Source: Phycomyces blakesleeanus NRRL 1555(-) (lineage: Eukaryota; Mucoromycota; Mucoromycetes; Mucorales; Phycomycetaceae). From it: DNA of 64,000 nucleotides. Made by a program: the position numbers and the translations under genes. The notes under the pieces are model-generated. The model did no database searches and was not told the DNA's origin. It was given only the letters and a program-made list of their open reading frames with translations. Each line of letters starts with the position of its first letter. Position 1 is the first letter of the stretch. This document shows, in pieces, positions 24,645-37,452 of this stretch. The DNA lies in NCBI RefSeq assembly GCF_001638985.1, contig NW_017265138.1:1240001-1304000 (forward strand), written 5' to 3'.

Positions 24645-27214
24645 AGAGGTTCATTGCCCAGGACTGGAAGAGAAGGGTTTGAGTATGCTTGGACAAAGGC
24701 TGCTAATCTGAATGGGCGTTGTGGGAAAGTTATCTTGTTTTTTAAACTGGATGGTTGAGCAGTGGCACTAAGCTTGGCAAGAAGCAGAAGAAAGGGGACT
24801 TGGCTTGGACATTGGAGAACAGCATTGACATAGTCACCCTTGAAAGTATTTTGGACAAAACTCTGCATATACGTAGCCTCAAAAGAATCTTTTCTGTTCA
24901 TGCTTACGTTCTTTAACAAACTGTTATATTGCTTAAACCCAAAGAGCCAATAGCCATATACTGATCCAAAATCACAGATAGTCTTGCAAAGATGGAGACG
25001 TAAATGCATGTTACAGGTGAGAATAGTTGGAGTGTAAATATGCTGGCACTCAGTACAGAATTCTTGAAGAAATTTATGGCCATCGTCAATGTCAGAGAAC
25101 GTGATGCTTGGCTTTACTAATTGGCAGCAGGCATCAACAAAACTGATCCAATTTCTGAACATTTCAATTGGCAGAACAGCCTTCAACAAGATAGGCGAAT
25201 ACACTAGCACCCAGAACTTTCATTCATCAGCTTTCATGTATGGATAGCCCTTTCTGATCTTCAATTTCAACACCACGTAATCCATTGGCACCACCATTGT
25301 CTCTGCCATTGCGTGCATTCTAGCCAGCTTTCTATCGTCTATCAGTCCTTCTTTTATCCACTGCTCCATCATTCTCTTTGGTGTCCCCAGAAATAAATTA
25401 TGCATGGGATTGATGATCGTTCCATGTACTAGATCAAAGTATCCAAGGCGATGCAGCTGCGATCATTGAACACCATTTTCAATTTCCAACTGATGCCTTT
25501 CTGAGGGCGTACTGGCACTCTTTCACTCCTCAGCATGCAACCTGTTTTCCAGACCGCTACGGATTTTCCATGTCAAATAGTCGAACCTACTGAAGTCGAC
25601 CTGATTGGTACTTGGTAACCTGGTAAATTGCCTTACATATCTGGGGCATGCACAAGTACTGTTGTGGGCAGTGAATCCACTGGTCTTCCTGGCAGCGGGG
25701 ATGTCACAGGCAACTATATGTAATGCGGCACGTACATTAACACTGGCTGAGCACTTAAAAGTTGGGATGGTTATCCCCGTAAACAACTGCAGCAATTCAT
25801 CGACTATTGGTTTTAAATAGTGGTTGATCTCTTTGGTCTTTAGCTCCTTAGAACCAGGCATCAAACCAACAAGGATGATATTTTCAGGCTTAAATCTTTC
25901 CTCACGAGGCAAGTTATTTATTGCAAGGTAGATAGCTCCAGTTGAATATGTAACACCATCAAATGGCTGGAACCAGTCGATGTTCATTGTTAGCATCAAT
26001 GAACGAGGTTCATCCACAAACAATACACCACTTTGGTCCTTTAGCTCCTTCCACATAGCACCATCATAGACGTCGCATAGTGTATCTACGACCTTAAGCT
26101 CTTTGTTCCATTGTCTGATTTTTTGCTCGAACCCAGAACGAAGAAAGAAAACTTGTAATGATCTCTGGATAGAGTTGTAGACGTATGATCGCTTGGCTAC
26201 CATGGCACCAGAAGATGAAACCTTCATCAATTCACAATTGCATGCTGATTGAGAACCATGCTTTTTGAAGTCGCAATGAGTAGGGAGAGGCACATCTTGT
26301 TCGTAAACCTTGTGGCAGTCTTCACATACAACAGACTTCTTGATACCATTGGGGTAATTGGAAAAACCAGTCATTCTTTGCAGGCCAATAAGACTTGTTG
26401 GTAATTGGAAATCTTTGCTGTAGATCTTAAGTAACTGATTGATAAATTGAATCAATACGGCGGCACCTTTGTTAACAACATAACGTGAGATAAAAAGAAC
26501 GGCAAAGGTAGCAATGAACCAATGGACAGGGTTTTCAGGCATGTTAGGAGCATCAAATGGGTCTATTTAAAATTAACAAAAATAAATTAGAACAAATTTT
26601 CTTTCGGTCTGTTTTTAAGAAAACAAAATCATTTATGACTGACCTTCATTAACAAACTCTTCAACGTCTGTCTCGACCTTCTTCTTCACCACTGCCAGAG
26701 TCAGAGTTTATGTCTCTTTCAATGTCAGAGTCATTGCCATTGACCTCGCTGATCTCATCGTCTACCGAGACATTGTCAGCCATTGTGGCGGCATTTGAAT
26801 CAGGTGAGTCGGCCTGATCGTCTATTTTTTCGATGGATTCAGATTGACAGGTTGGGATATATACAAATATAGATTAGTTTAGCTTATTGTCTCTACTGGT
26901 TTTCAAATATTTTTTTTTCTTTTCTTTTCTTACATTGGGTATCAACGTCCATCATTTGTTCTTCTTGCACAGCTGTGTTTCATTAAAATTAAAAAAATAA
27001 AGAAGTTATTACTCAGTAATCGAAAAATAAACCCTGAATATAACATACTATTTGCCAATCTTTCAGCCATATCCAGTCTCTCGATTCTCTCAAGCTCATC
27101 TTTTCTAATATGGCGCTCAGCGGTTCTGCTTGTCACCAATGAGTATCCCTGTGAATTTCTGCTACATTGAGCACAACGGCAGACAACATTACGGCGGTGG
27201 GGAATAGAAGACAT
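24645..27214 (-). pseudogene. C-left transposase, 5' part
   Basis: Starts MSSIPHRRNVVCRCAQC at 27214 (CRCAQC ... AERHIRK zinc-like motif). The acidic exons lie at about 26650-26830, the main exon from about 26560 to 24645. Landmarks: MPENPVHWFIATFAVL, CEDCHKVYEQ, MNIDWFQPFDG, VACDIPAARKTSGF and DPMHNLFLGTPKRM. A TGA lies near 25466, where C-right has TGG (RWSQ). The catalytic block reads FGFKQYNSLLKN instead of FGFERYN, so the catalytic Glu is Lys. The gene is then cut by D after the NEPL residues. Confidence 0.8.
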
Positions 27215-27750
27215 TTTATGTGTTTTGTTTGATGTGATTTATTGAAAATAAAAAGAGGAACAAGCGTAAAATATACTTTATTTGCACCGACTTTATAGTA
27301 AAAAAAAAAAGCATTATATTTTATAGTTGTTTAATTAAATTCTTCTAACAAGTTCTTTTCTATATTATTAAATATAGAAAGAGACATGACAATTATGATA
27401 TTATCAATTCATAGTCTTTATTCAAATGTTTTCAAGAATGCCTGTTGTGTGTAAAAGACATATATTTTTCTATTATGAGTTTATAAATAGATTATTGCAA
27501 GAGTAAATCCAGAAAATAGTAGGAATAAAAAAAAAGGGGTAGTAGAATGAGAATTATGATAGGTCTCTGTATGTGAATTTAGCCTTCCGTACCAGACTGA
27601 TATTCTAAAATTCTGTTAGCCAATGAAACCAACTAAAACTACATCTTTGACCTGAACTTCAAAAAACACACTGAGTTGAAAAAAATCACTATTTCTACAC
27701 ATGTGTTTACCAATCTGGCCACATTGTTAATCAGGGCTGTTTTTCCAGTG
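27215..27750. other. C-left 5' leader and terminus
   Basis: Promoter-side sequence of the C-left transposase and its 5' terminal repeat. An ACACATGTGT palindrome lies at about 27698, mirroring one near the 3' end. No gene seen. Confidence 0.4.
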
Positions 27751-28603
27751 TAAAAGTTTGCTTCAATTTATGTTTTATTATATGATAGCAGTACTACTAA
27801 AAACCCATCTATTAGAACTTGCAAAAAAGACATGGTATTATTTGATTACTGCAGAGGTATGCAGTAAAAACCCTTTATCCCAAATGCATTTCATGTGCTT
27901 TGAGTACTTCGATATAGACTAGACGACCTTCTTTAATTCTTACCAGTTTCTACAAATATATCAGTGTTAGAGAGAAAATAAACAAATAGACATAATAATG
28001 TAGTGCTTACCTTTATGTTATATGCTTGATAGCTTCAAATAATAATTTTTTGCTATAAATATATATATATTAGAAAATAATATTAAGATGTAAGCTTCTT
28101 ATGTTATTAAAGAGTATTAGAGTGTCTACAAGACCAGTGAAAAAAGCAGTGAGTATCACTCAAAATTATTACTAAAGAAAACCCAAAAAAAAATTCGAGT
28201 CATACAATATAAAGTCAAGTTGAATCTACTTGAAAACTGAATGAACATTGTTTTGTTAACACAAGATGTATATTATATCAAGATACTTACATAGAATATA
28301 ACACCTATCAATTATAACATAACAGCACAAGAGTATTATTAGTTTTTTTTGCTCTTTGAAAAAAAATAATCTATTGTACTTCATTCAAAAATTAATTGTA
28401 ACAATGCTGCAGATGTTGTACATTAGTTTTCAATGCTGATGACTATATAGATACAAATCACATAAAAAAGGGCAATGCATCTTTATTTAAAGAGAACGAA
28501 TAAAAAAAACAAGAGAAAGAAAGAGAAAAGAAGAAAATAAAAGATAAATATAAAAACCAAACTAAAAATACATTAAAAAATATTTTGAACCAATCAAAAC
28601 CTT
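27751..28603. other. X region 3' of the auxiliary gene
   Basis: AT-rich sequence corresponding to A-left 6950-7793. A conserved block around 27840-27870 includes a GCAGTAAAA word. No gene seen. Confidence 0.4.
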
Positions 28604-29634
28604 CTACGATCTTTGACTTCTCTTATGTGCTGGCTCAACACTCATTTCTGCCAGAGGAGACCTTTATAAAAAAGTAAAAGGTTTATATTAGTTTCGTATT
28701 GACAGCATCAAACCAGCAGAAATCATGGCAACTCACAGCACATCCACCATAATAGGCGACTTGCCACCATCCGTTTCTGACATATTATCAGAAGACAATG
28801 AAGAATCATTTGCATCTTGCTGTGCCTACAGATTTTTTTTAAATGTCAATTAAAATATACAAACAAAATCTTTTGATTAATAAACTTATGTTGTTCTTCT
28901 CTACCATTATTCTTTTTTGCTTCTGGTTATCCCTTTTGAAGCTTCTCTGAAGAAGACTTTTTGCACAACATATGCTCTTGAATTTGTAAATAGCAAAGCC
29001 GTTATCCTTCGCCAGTCTCTCCAATTGCATCATGTAGTACTCCCAGTGCTTAGCTGGGATACCTTTCCATTCTTTACTGAAAGCAGGAAAGTCCTTGTCA
29101 ATCAGGTTATGCTTGATGCTACAACTCAAAGTCTTAAGCTGTAGTCACTTCATTGTCAAATTGCTGTCCAAAAGAAGTACTAGTTGAGGCAAAGGTTGTC
29201 CTCCTAGAATTTCTTTGCAGCATGCTTTTCAGTCCTGTTTGTGAAGCAACTGCAACAACATATTGTATTTTTGGGCTTCGTTTTTCCCTTTGAAATCGCC
29301 ACCTGTGCCAATTACTCGCTTGCCAAGCTGGTCAGGATACTCAGTGAATTGAGACTTTTTCACAGACTCAGCAACACATTCAAGAGCTACCAAAGAGGAA
29401 ATTGTATGCCATAATACTGATAAGGCAAGTGAATGTACTAGAGTATAATAAATATGTTTTACCACTTTGCTCAATGATGCTTTGTTGCATTGTACTAAGA
29501 TCTTCTGCGCTTACAGTTGGGGCAAATTGTTTGCTAAACTGATCTTGAAGCATGTGTACCATTTGCTTTATTTCAGCAATATCAATTTCAATTTTTCTGA
29601 CAGAGTTTATGAGTGTGGTGTTGATATAAGACGT
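28604..29634 (-). pseudogene. Auxiliary gene remnant of element X
   Basis: Matches the A auxiliary gene from start to stop. The start codon is ACG (29632-29634), followed by SYINTTLINSVRKIEIDI. Further recognisable blocks are QFAPTVSAEDLSTMQQSII, YPDQLGKRVIGTGGDFKG, KEWKGIPAKHWEYYMMQLE and the tail codons near 28604. A stop falls where A has the KRLHLKTL block (about 29147) and others downstream. The Arg codon in LGKRVIG is CGA here, which clarifies the TGA found at this place in A-right and Z. Confidence 0.7.
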
Positions 29635-30555
29635 TTTTGAATTATTTTTCTTTAAGAAAGATAAAGTGACTAAAAGTTATACTTTATATAATATATATTT
29701 TTCATAATGTTTACTTGGTTAACTTTCTGAAAAAAAATCAACTTAACCATAAACATATAGTTGCTACAACATTATTTTCTTAATTTTTAGTATCAGAATA
29801 TTTTACTAATTAAAATAATGACATCAGTATAGATGGACTATATAATAGTAACACGATATTTAAATACCATAAAGTTAATTAATTGTTAAGCATTGATCTT
29901 TTAAAGTAAATAATATGATAGATATACTTATATCATATTTGTTGTTATTATTGATCAAGATGCGTTTTAACTAATATCGTCATTATTGTCATTATTGTTG
30001 TATCATCAATATAAGAATTTGTTTTAAAAAAACCATTTGTTGTATCCAACATAATCGTAGATTTAAATTAAAAGTACAGACACTCAATAAATACATACAT
30101 TGAGTTACCAACAACTAGTAACAATACTAAAAGATATACCTTCCCTTATACAAGGAAATTACATAAAGAACATACTAAGACAAATACTAAGACTCTAGTC
30201 AATAACACTAAAAACATAAGAACTAAATCATAGAAGATAATGGTAGAAAAACAGACATTACATGATATCATTATATCATCACCAAGCTAAATACAATGTC
30301 TATATAAACGCACAATACTAATAGCAATAGAACATCATCTCTTTTCTGATTCTTTCACTTCTTCTAATAAAACAAAGTCTCACCATACTCTCGCCTGCAC
30401 TTACTTTATTTTATACCTTATTTTTATCTCATACATAACATCATTTTGTCTCAAAAAAAAGAGTGTATAAACCTATCTTTTACAATCCAAGAATATCACC
30501 AAAAACCTCTTTACACTTTAATATTATATATTAAATACTTACCAAAAAAATCAAT
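29635..30555. promoter_or_regulatory. Divergent intergenic region of X
   Basis: It corresponds to the 1.4-kb promoter interval of A but is shorter and diverged. AT-rich. No gene supported. Confidence 0.35.
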
Positions 30556-31114
30556 ATGTCTTTCTCTAACACCAATCAGCAGAGGGATAGATTATCTACA
30601 CAAAGATATCAATGTGCTCAGTGTGCTCTGTCATTTTATAATTACCAGCAGCTTCAAAATCATAAGAGAGTCCACAGAGGCAATCGTACAATAGTAGCTG
30701 TCACAGATCAGTTTATTCTGCATGATGTTGAAATATAACATGATGGAAACAGTACCATTGATGACAATGAATTCGTTAGTGATTCAGGTAATAATAATCA
30801 ATATAATAATATCATTAATTTATCTAAATACTTATCTGATAAAGCATTGTAGATTATGCCATAAATGCAATAGAGATCGACAGGCCATTTCATACAAGTG
30901 CAGCTGTAGTTCTGAGGACAGTGAGGGTGAAGCTCACATTTACTATAGCAGCAGAATTGGTAACAATACCTTTATAAAAGCCGAGTTGATGAGTATTTAT
31001 CTCTCTCAATTGATGCTTCAGCACAGCATTTCCAGAGCAGCTTACAGAGACATCGTCTGATTTTTAATACACTCATTTGAGATCACAATGAAATAATGTT
31101 GGATAAAATAGAAT
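30556..31114 (+). pseudogene. Element X transposase, N-terminal exons
   Basis: Starts MSFSNTNQQRDRLSTQ at 30556 with a C2H2 finger (CAQC ... HKRVH). A TAA at about 30737 and further damage follow; exon 2 is recognisable as SEDSEGEAHIYYSS and LMSIYLSQLMLQHS. It stops at the A-right boundary. The rest of the gene is at 3905-6530. Confidence 0.75.
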
Positions 31115-31743
31115 CACTACGGCGGGATGAATGGCAGTTGGGCCAAAAGTAGGCACATAACTGCCATTTTTTTGGTCGAAACCCAATAAAATCTCCGCTG
31201 TTTGTTGTAAGATGGTAATGTCATTCGTAGCAATTTAAAAAAGTAACAAGAAAACACTTTTTTTGTTGCTGTACAATATTTTCAATAGTGTAAAAAATGT
31301 TTGTAAGTTGTAATGACCACTTTGAGTATTGAAATATATGTTTTATTGAATATCAAATATGTCAACAATTATTAAGATTAATAATTTTTGGAATGTGTGA
31401 ACGAAATGGTAACATAACTGCCATTTTTTTATTTTTTAAACTACGTTCTTTTTTTTTAGATATTCTTTTTATCTTGATGAATTGGCAATTTGATTTTATT
31501 TAAATCGCGTAATGGCATATAGAGCATATAGGGAATGAAGAGAAAAGCATAAGGTGTATAGAGAATAGAAAAAAAACCGGAGTATATAAAGAAGAAAAGA
31601 AAGACGGGGCATATAGAGATTAAAAAAAAACATAAGAAATAGAGAAAATTAAAAAAAGAATATAAGATACAAGGATGATATAAAAAATATAAAAGATATA
31701 AGGATATAGAGCATATAGAAAAATAAGATAAAAATAAAAAGGA

Positions 31744-34700
31744 TTACAGAATGGAAAGATTGCCTTTAGTAATGCGCATGTTGTTGTTAAAGATATAGTA
31801 GGGCGCGATGACATAAAACTGGTTTCCATTTGGTGGGTATTGGACCAGACCAACTTGATGACAAATGTCATTTACACTTATAACTGCATAAGTCGGTTGC
31901 GTTTGGTGGCCTAGTGTACGGGTGCTTTGTGACCGTTGTTTGACGATAGGTACTGATGAGTCATGACCAGCCGCGTCATGTTCCTTCATGACCTCCATGA
32001 AAGCAAGAAAGTGTGGGAAGCCATAGAAATCTACATGCTGAAAGTAGAACTGTACTGTACCGACGAGCCAGCTGTGAACAATTACATTACGGTTGCTAAA
32101 ATAAATAAATAAATAGAATGTAAGCAACTTTTGATTGTATATCGAAAAATATTATACTTACTTTCTATAGGGGCAAGTAAACATCACGTAATGGTTGCCA
32201 CAGCTGGTCTCGTTTTTCTTTCTTCGGTACATGCATGAGGAATATACAGTCGAGTCCATCCACAGACGTGCAGCTACAACAATAACAGAGTCACCAAACT
32301 CGTGGCCAGTCAAGCCTGTTGTTCTCCGGTAGTATTTCAATAAAGCTTCCTTCACACTAGGGCCGCCTACACCTTCTACCGAATCATCATTCAAATTAAC
32401 AAACTGATGAAATGGCTCCCACAACTGCGCACCACTAGGATCATTAGGAAGGTCCATGTAGCTCTCTCTTCCATATGGCTTTGGCCGAATGAGGTTGATT
32501 TCATCACAGATGCTGATTGCCGTGCTGGTATAATTGTGAATCACAAATAGCTCGACGAGAAAACTGGCGTTTCGGCCACCCTTTGATTTGGACTTTATCA
32601 ATTTCGAGAAGACACCAATTACTCTCTCCATTGAGCGAGTGGAGTAGCATTGCAGGGGGCCTTGCTGCTTGATGATATAGGGTATATGGACCAGGTAATG
32701 TTGCACTGGTTGGAAAACACTATGAGACAGGGTATTATTCTGGACTTGTTGGTATAAAAACGAGTGCCAGTGCTTGAAGTATCTATTATTAATATTTAAA
32801 AAATGGTAACAGTCAGCTATTTGTAATGATAATATATGAGATGTATAATAACTTACGACTCCATCTCATCAAACAATTCTGATGTCAACGTCCATTGCAA
32901 GGCAAGCACGCAACCTTTCATGAGAGATAATAGAGCTGTTTTGACAGCCCTATTTGGTAAATAAGGCACGACCAAAGTGGGGACAAGATATAAGAGAAAG
33001 TCAAGCCAGTCCACTGCGCAAGTACCATCGATCTTGGCAAATACGTTGTCGAAACTGCCTTGAAATGAGGTGGGTATATATTTTCGTGAGCTGGTGATAC
33101 AGTTTCCGATTGTTACAAGGTCTGCTCTTTGTATATGAAAAGGGTATTCGGTGGTATTGAGGGTATTGTCTGGATGGGTATAATAAAATTTGGTTTCCTT
33201 TGTGAGGGTGACGGTAATCAGGTCATACACAAGCTTTCCAATCCCTCTTGCAATTAAATGAAGTTCATCTAATGCAAAAAATGATGATCCAGAGAAGGTT
33301 GAGAGTTGGGTATATACGCTCGGCTGATATATGTTCTTGGACTATTACAAGCAGTTATTTAGTATGAAAAAAAAGATGGCTAATTGAACATTTGTATACT
33401 TACAGGGTTGCCTACTTTGAAGTCTTCCAAAGGTCTTAACCAGGCAGAAATGTCATCAAAGTACATGCCATGCCGTCTGTTAGTAGGGCATTTGCCTTTG
33501 GTCTCACAAAAACGGCAACCAAATAAACTTGTATGGGAACCAATGTGGGCCATATCAGCTACAGCTGGAATATCGCCAGAAGCAAGCAGAAGATAGACCT
33601 TGGATCTGCAAAGCTCCACTCCATTGTGCTTGACAACCAAGCCATGTGCCTCAAGATCTCGCAATTCATTGATGATGGGTATAAGAAAGGAGTCCAAATG
33701 AGTTGGCTTCTTGGGGCCAGGCAAGATTGCCAGTTGCAAAAGGTATTTGTTGGTATATCTAAGTATTTTATTAGTAATTTTTTTTTAAAAAAAATGTAAT
33801 AATAATAATAATAAATAGTAATAAAGTAATTAATTACCTGATGGATGGGTCTAGGTTGAATATTATGCAATGGATGATGGTATATGAGTTTTTGCCTTTC
33901 TTTTGATTGACAAACCCATTGGTATAAAGCCCAATGGCAATATCATTGGGATTGGAGAACAGGCTCTGCTGCACCAACTGCTTGTAATTGTCACCATCAA
34001 AAATGTTGGTTAGCTGACCAGCTACAGATTCCCGGTTTGCTCTGTAACAGAGGAGTTCTCTTGTGGCTGGATCTGCCAACATTTGAGAAAGCATATCCCC
34101 AACTGACATAAGTTTCATACTGGCGGCTGGTGTCTGACTTTGATCGGGATCAGTCTTGTATTGCGGTTTACCGCAGTCAACACAAGATTCCTGGTCGTCA
34201 TTAATGCCATACAATCGACAACCACTAGAGCAGACATCATACTCATGGCCCTTGACACTTGACTTTGACTTGAGCAAAGCATCAACAGTTTCGCCATGAC
34301 TGATCTTAGCCTTAGGCTCTAAAAAAAACGATATCACTACATGTTAATGATCTGGAATTAAAGTACAAGGTAACAGAAAATATAATATTTTACCCATCAT
34401 TATATCGTCATGGTCTCGGATGACAGTGTTTATAAATTGAACAATGTCTCTATATGCTGCTCTAGCAATTCTATGTTGTAGCATCAATTGAGACAGATGA
34501 ATACTCATCAACTCGGCCTTGGTAAAAGTATTTGTACTGATTTGGCTGCTGTCGTAAATGTGAGCTTCACCCTCACTGCCCTCAAAATTACATGCGCACT
34601 TATATGAAATAGTATTATCAAGCTCCATAGACTCCATAGTATATTCTGTAATATATTATTTAGTAATTGGAAAATAAATAATACAATTACAGCTCTTTTC

Positions 34701-34937
34701 ATTACCTGAATTGCTAACAGATTCATCTTCATTACTAGTATCATTTTCGTCATGGTACATGTCAACATCATCCAGAATAGACTGGTCAATTTCAGTCATT
34801 GTTGCTGAATCTCCTCTGTGAATTCTCTTGTGGTTTTGCAGCTTCTGGTAGTTATCAAAAAACAAGACACATTGATCACATTGGTATTGCTGTGTAGATA
34901 TTCTATCTCTCTGCTGGCTGGCGTTGGAAGAAGACAT
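31744..34937 (-). CDS. Tnp2-like transposase of A-right, 7 exons
   Basis: Same structure as the A-left gene: start MSSSNASQQRDRIS at 34937 with a C2H2 finger, seven exons, final stop at 31744. Differences from A-left are few, for example EPKAKISHGE against EPGAKISHGE. All exons are open. IGLYTNGF again has Asn at the first catalytic position, while FALDELHLIARG and RSMERVIGVF keep the second acidic residue and the Glu. It is divergent from the auxiliary gene at 36374. Confidence 0.8.
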
Positions 34938-36373
34938 ATTGGTTGGGTTGGTACGTATGTAATATATAAAATAAAGCTGCGAAGAGGATTTTGGTGCTAT
35001 TTATTAAATGTAAAAGACATCTTTATATACTCTTTATTTTTTAACCAAAATGCTTGCGGCTCTTTTTCTTTTTCTCTCTCATAATGATGATATAGCAATG
35101 ATTACAGTAATGTCAATGCTAGGTGAAACACCTGTCAGTAAATAATTCCCGTGGTTGGAAAGATTCTTCTTCATTAATAATTATGATGTAAGTTAAAATA
35201 CTTCTTGGTTGACAAGGGGGCACCATTAAAAGAGCACCGGTGAAACAGACACGTACTCTTTACTTATGAGCGATTAGATATTCTTTGGGCTTTATAAAGA
35301 GGTATATGTATATTTAGGATAATTAATGACCAAATAATTTATGTTTTTTTTTAAATAAATTATCAATTACTCTCTAATACCAAAGGCAAAGAAAAACAGC
35401 CTTCTAATAATTAACAGTTAAAAAAAAGTAGTACTGTCTAAACACATTGGTAGAAAAGACATATTTATATTATCTGTGTTGTACTAATAATATTTTTGAG
35501 ATAGTGAATATATATTTAGCTAATAGCATTATTTTCTTGTTTATGTATAAAACTTAAAGAAATAGATATAGATAATGAGGGCTATAGTCTGATACTCTTT
35601 TACTGACATCATCAAGATAAGCACTACTGATCGAAAGGGGTGTTAATTGAAAGTGCCGATGTGAGTTAAAGCACACCTTTTTCAAAAATGTACGGTTTCA
35701 GTCAAAAATGCCCCTTGGTAAATAATAGTAATGACAGTTAAAATTATTTTTACCTTTGATGACAGCATCAATCAAAAGTTTTAGTCGATAATGATAATAA
35801 GTATGATATGAACTTGAGTATCATAACATTTACTTTAATGTTGATAAAAAGGGGCTAATTAACTATATGATGCTCAGATGTTATATAGCTACTGTAGAGT
35901 ATATTTAAAGTTATAATTTTAACTGGTACAGGGTTTTGTCATTGAGAACTTTAACCAAATTTCATGCTATATCTGCAATATGTATAGAGTTATATTATTA
36001 TATCATATACTTTAAAACGTTTAATATGTAGATGGTGCAAAGTATGAACATTTATACATATAATATTGATTTAAAGTCTAATTCATTTTATCTTTATATT
36101 TCTTACAGTTTTGTTGTGTCGACACAAAAAGACTGTATCATGTTCACATGAGCTACTGTAGACAGGTGCAGACAGGTGCATACAAGTGCATAAGCATCCC
36201 TTCTTCTATATGTTTTGTTTGTACATCTGTCTGTATCTTTTTCATATAAATAGCTATCAATTGCTTGTGATAAATCGTTGCCTTTCTCAAACTCAAATTG
36301 CTCTTATTCTACTTGTCTAAACTATCACCTTTTCTTTTCAACTCACTGCTTATAGCTAAAAAAAAACTTAAAC
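34938..36373. promoter_or_regulatory. Divergent intergenic region of A-right
   Basis: Counterpart of 8825-10260. The GTGTCGACAC palindrome (about 36116) and the repeated AGACAGGTGCA words (about 36155-36190) are preserved. In Z the palindrome is degraded. Confidence 0.4.
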
Positions 36374-37452
36374 ATGTCCAATATTAACACAACTCTCCTC
36401 AACTCAATTCAAAAGATTGAGGTTGATCTTGCTGAAATCAAGCAAGCATTGCGCGAGCTTCAAAGGCAATTCAGCAATCAATTTGCACCAGCAGTCAGTG
36501 CGGAAGATCTAACTACAATGCAACAAAGCATTATTGAGCAGAGTTGTAAGTCATATATATTCTGTGCTTAGATGTTTATTTACTTTATTAATATTGTCAT
36601 ACATTTTTTGTAGCTCTTGAGTGCATTGCCGAGTCTGTGAAAAGAGCCCAGCTCACAGAGTACCCTGATCAGCTTGGTAAGTGAGTGATCAATACTGGCA
36701 GTGAGTTCAAAGGAAAAAACGAAGCACAAAAATACAATCTGTTGCTTCAGATTCTTCACGAGCAGGACTGGAAGGCGCACTGCAAAGAAGTTCCACAAGG
36801 GCAGCCTTTGCCCCCATTAGTCCCTCTTTCAGACCATGATTTGACAGTAAAAAGACTGCATCTCAAAACATTAGGCCGTACGGTAAAGCATGATATCATT
36901 GACAAAGACTATTCTGCGGCCTCAAAAGAATGGAAGAATATCCCAGAGAAAAACAGGGAATACTACATGATGCATTTGGAGAGGTTGGCGAAGAATGGTG
37001 GATTGCACATCCACGAATATAAAAGAATGTGGTGTGCAAGAAGCCTTCTTTGGGAAAGCTTCAAGAGCGACAACCAGACACACAAGAGAAGAATGGCAGA
37101 GAAGAACAAAGTAAGTTTATCAATTAACAAATCTATATATTGTAAACTTTAATTAACATCGTTTCCTTTTATTATGCTATAGACACAGCGAGACATAAGT
37201 GATTCTTCGCTTTCTTCTCCTGATATGTCAGAAACTGGTAATGTTGAGTCGCCCATAATGGCAGATGTGCTGTAAGTTACCATTGTTGCTTTTTCTCATG
37301 CGCTGTTAATACAAAACTAATATAAACTTCTTACTCTTTTATGTAGGTCTCCTCCACCCACAGCAAGTGTCGAGCCTGCTTGCAAGAGAAGCCAAAGATC
37401 GTGGTTTGGCTGCTGTGATTGGCCGAGTTTGATTTTTTTAGTCTGTCTTTAG
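36374..37452 (+). pseudogene. Auxiliary gene of A-right, one nonsense codon and lost stop
   Basis: Starts MSNINTTLLNSIQKIEVDL at 36374. The exon structure is as in A-left. An in-frame TGA replaces the codon after YPDQLGK (CAA in A-left, CGA in X). The A-left TAG is CAG here, so each copy has one different break. At the 3' end the TAG stop is TGG, which extends the frame about 16 codons to a TAG at 37450-37452. A cryptic splice (GTAAGT inside LGK, AG before TGAG) could in principle remove the TGA, but the supposed intron would be under 30 nt, so I reject it. Confidence 0.65.

Larger units (their letters stand above)
14208..27750 (-). mobile_element. Element C-left: family 2 CACTA-like transposon interrupted by D
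   Basis: The 3' end at 14208 reads CACTGGAAAAATGACC; the 5' end at 27750 is the complement of CACTGGAAAAACCGCC. Removing D (17854-24644) and one AGA leaves an element of about 6.75 kb, highly similar to C-right in inverted orientation (sums of coordinates about 59909, or about 59862 beyond a 47-bp deletion). Flanks are TTT on the left and TAA on the right, not a duplication; they pair with the C-right flanks instead. All of its genes are damaged. Confidence 0.85.
27751..31114 (+). mobile_element. Element X, middle piece
   Basis: A diverged family 1 sequence colinear with A-left positions of about 6950-10810 (auxiliary gene on minus, zinc-finger exon on plus). It is bounded on the left by the C-left end and on the right by the A-right end. 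Its left edge joins the piece at 45704 (shared TTA) and its right edge joins 6530 (shared ATT), so X was one element before A and C entered. Confidence 0.8.

Noticed and set aside
36680..36710. Tiny intron removing the A-right TGA
   Set aside because: The interval would be under 30 nt, and A-left reads through the same sequence as coding.
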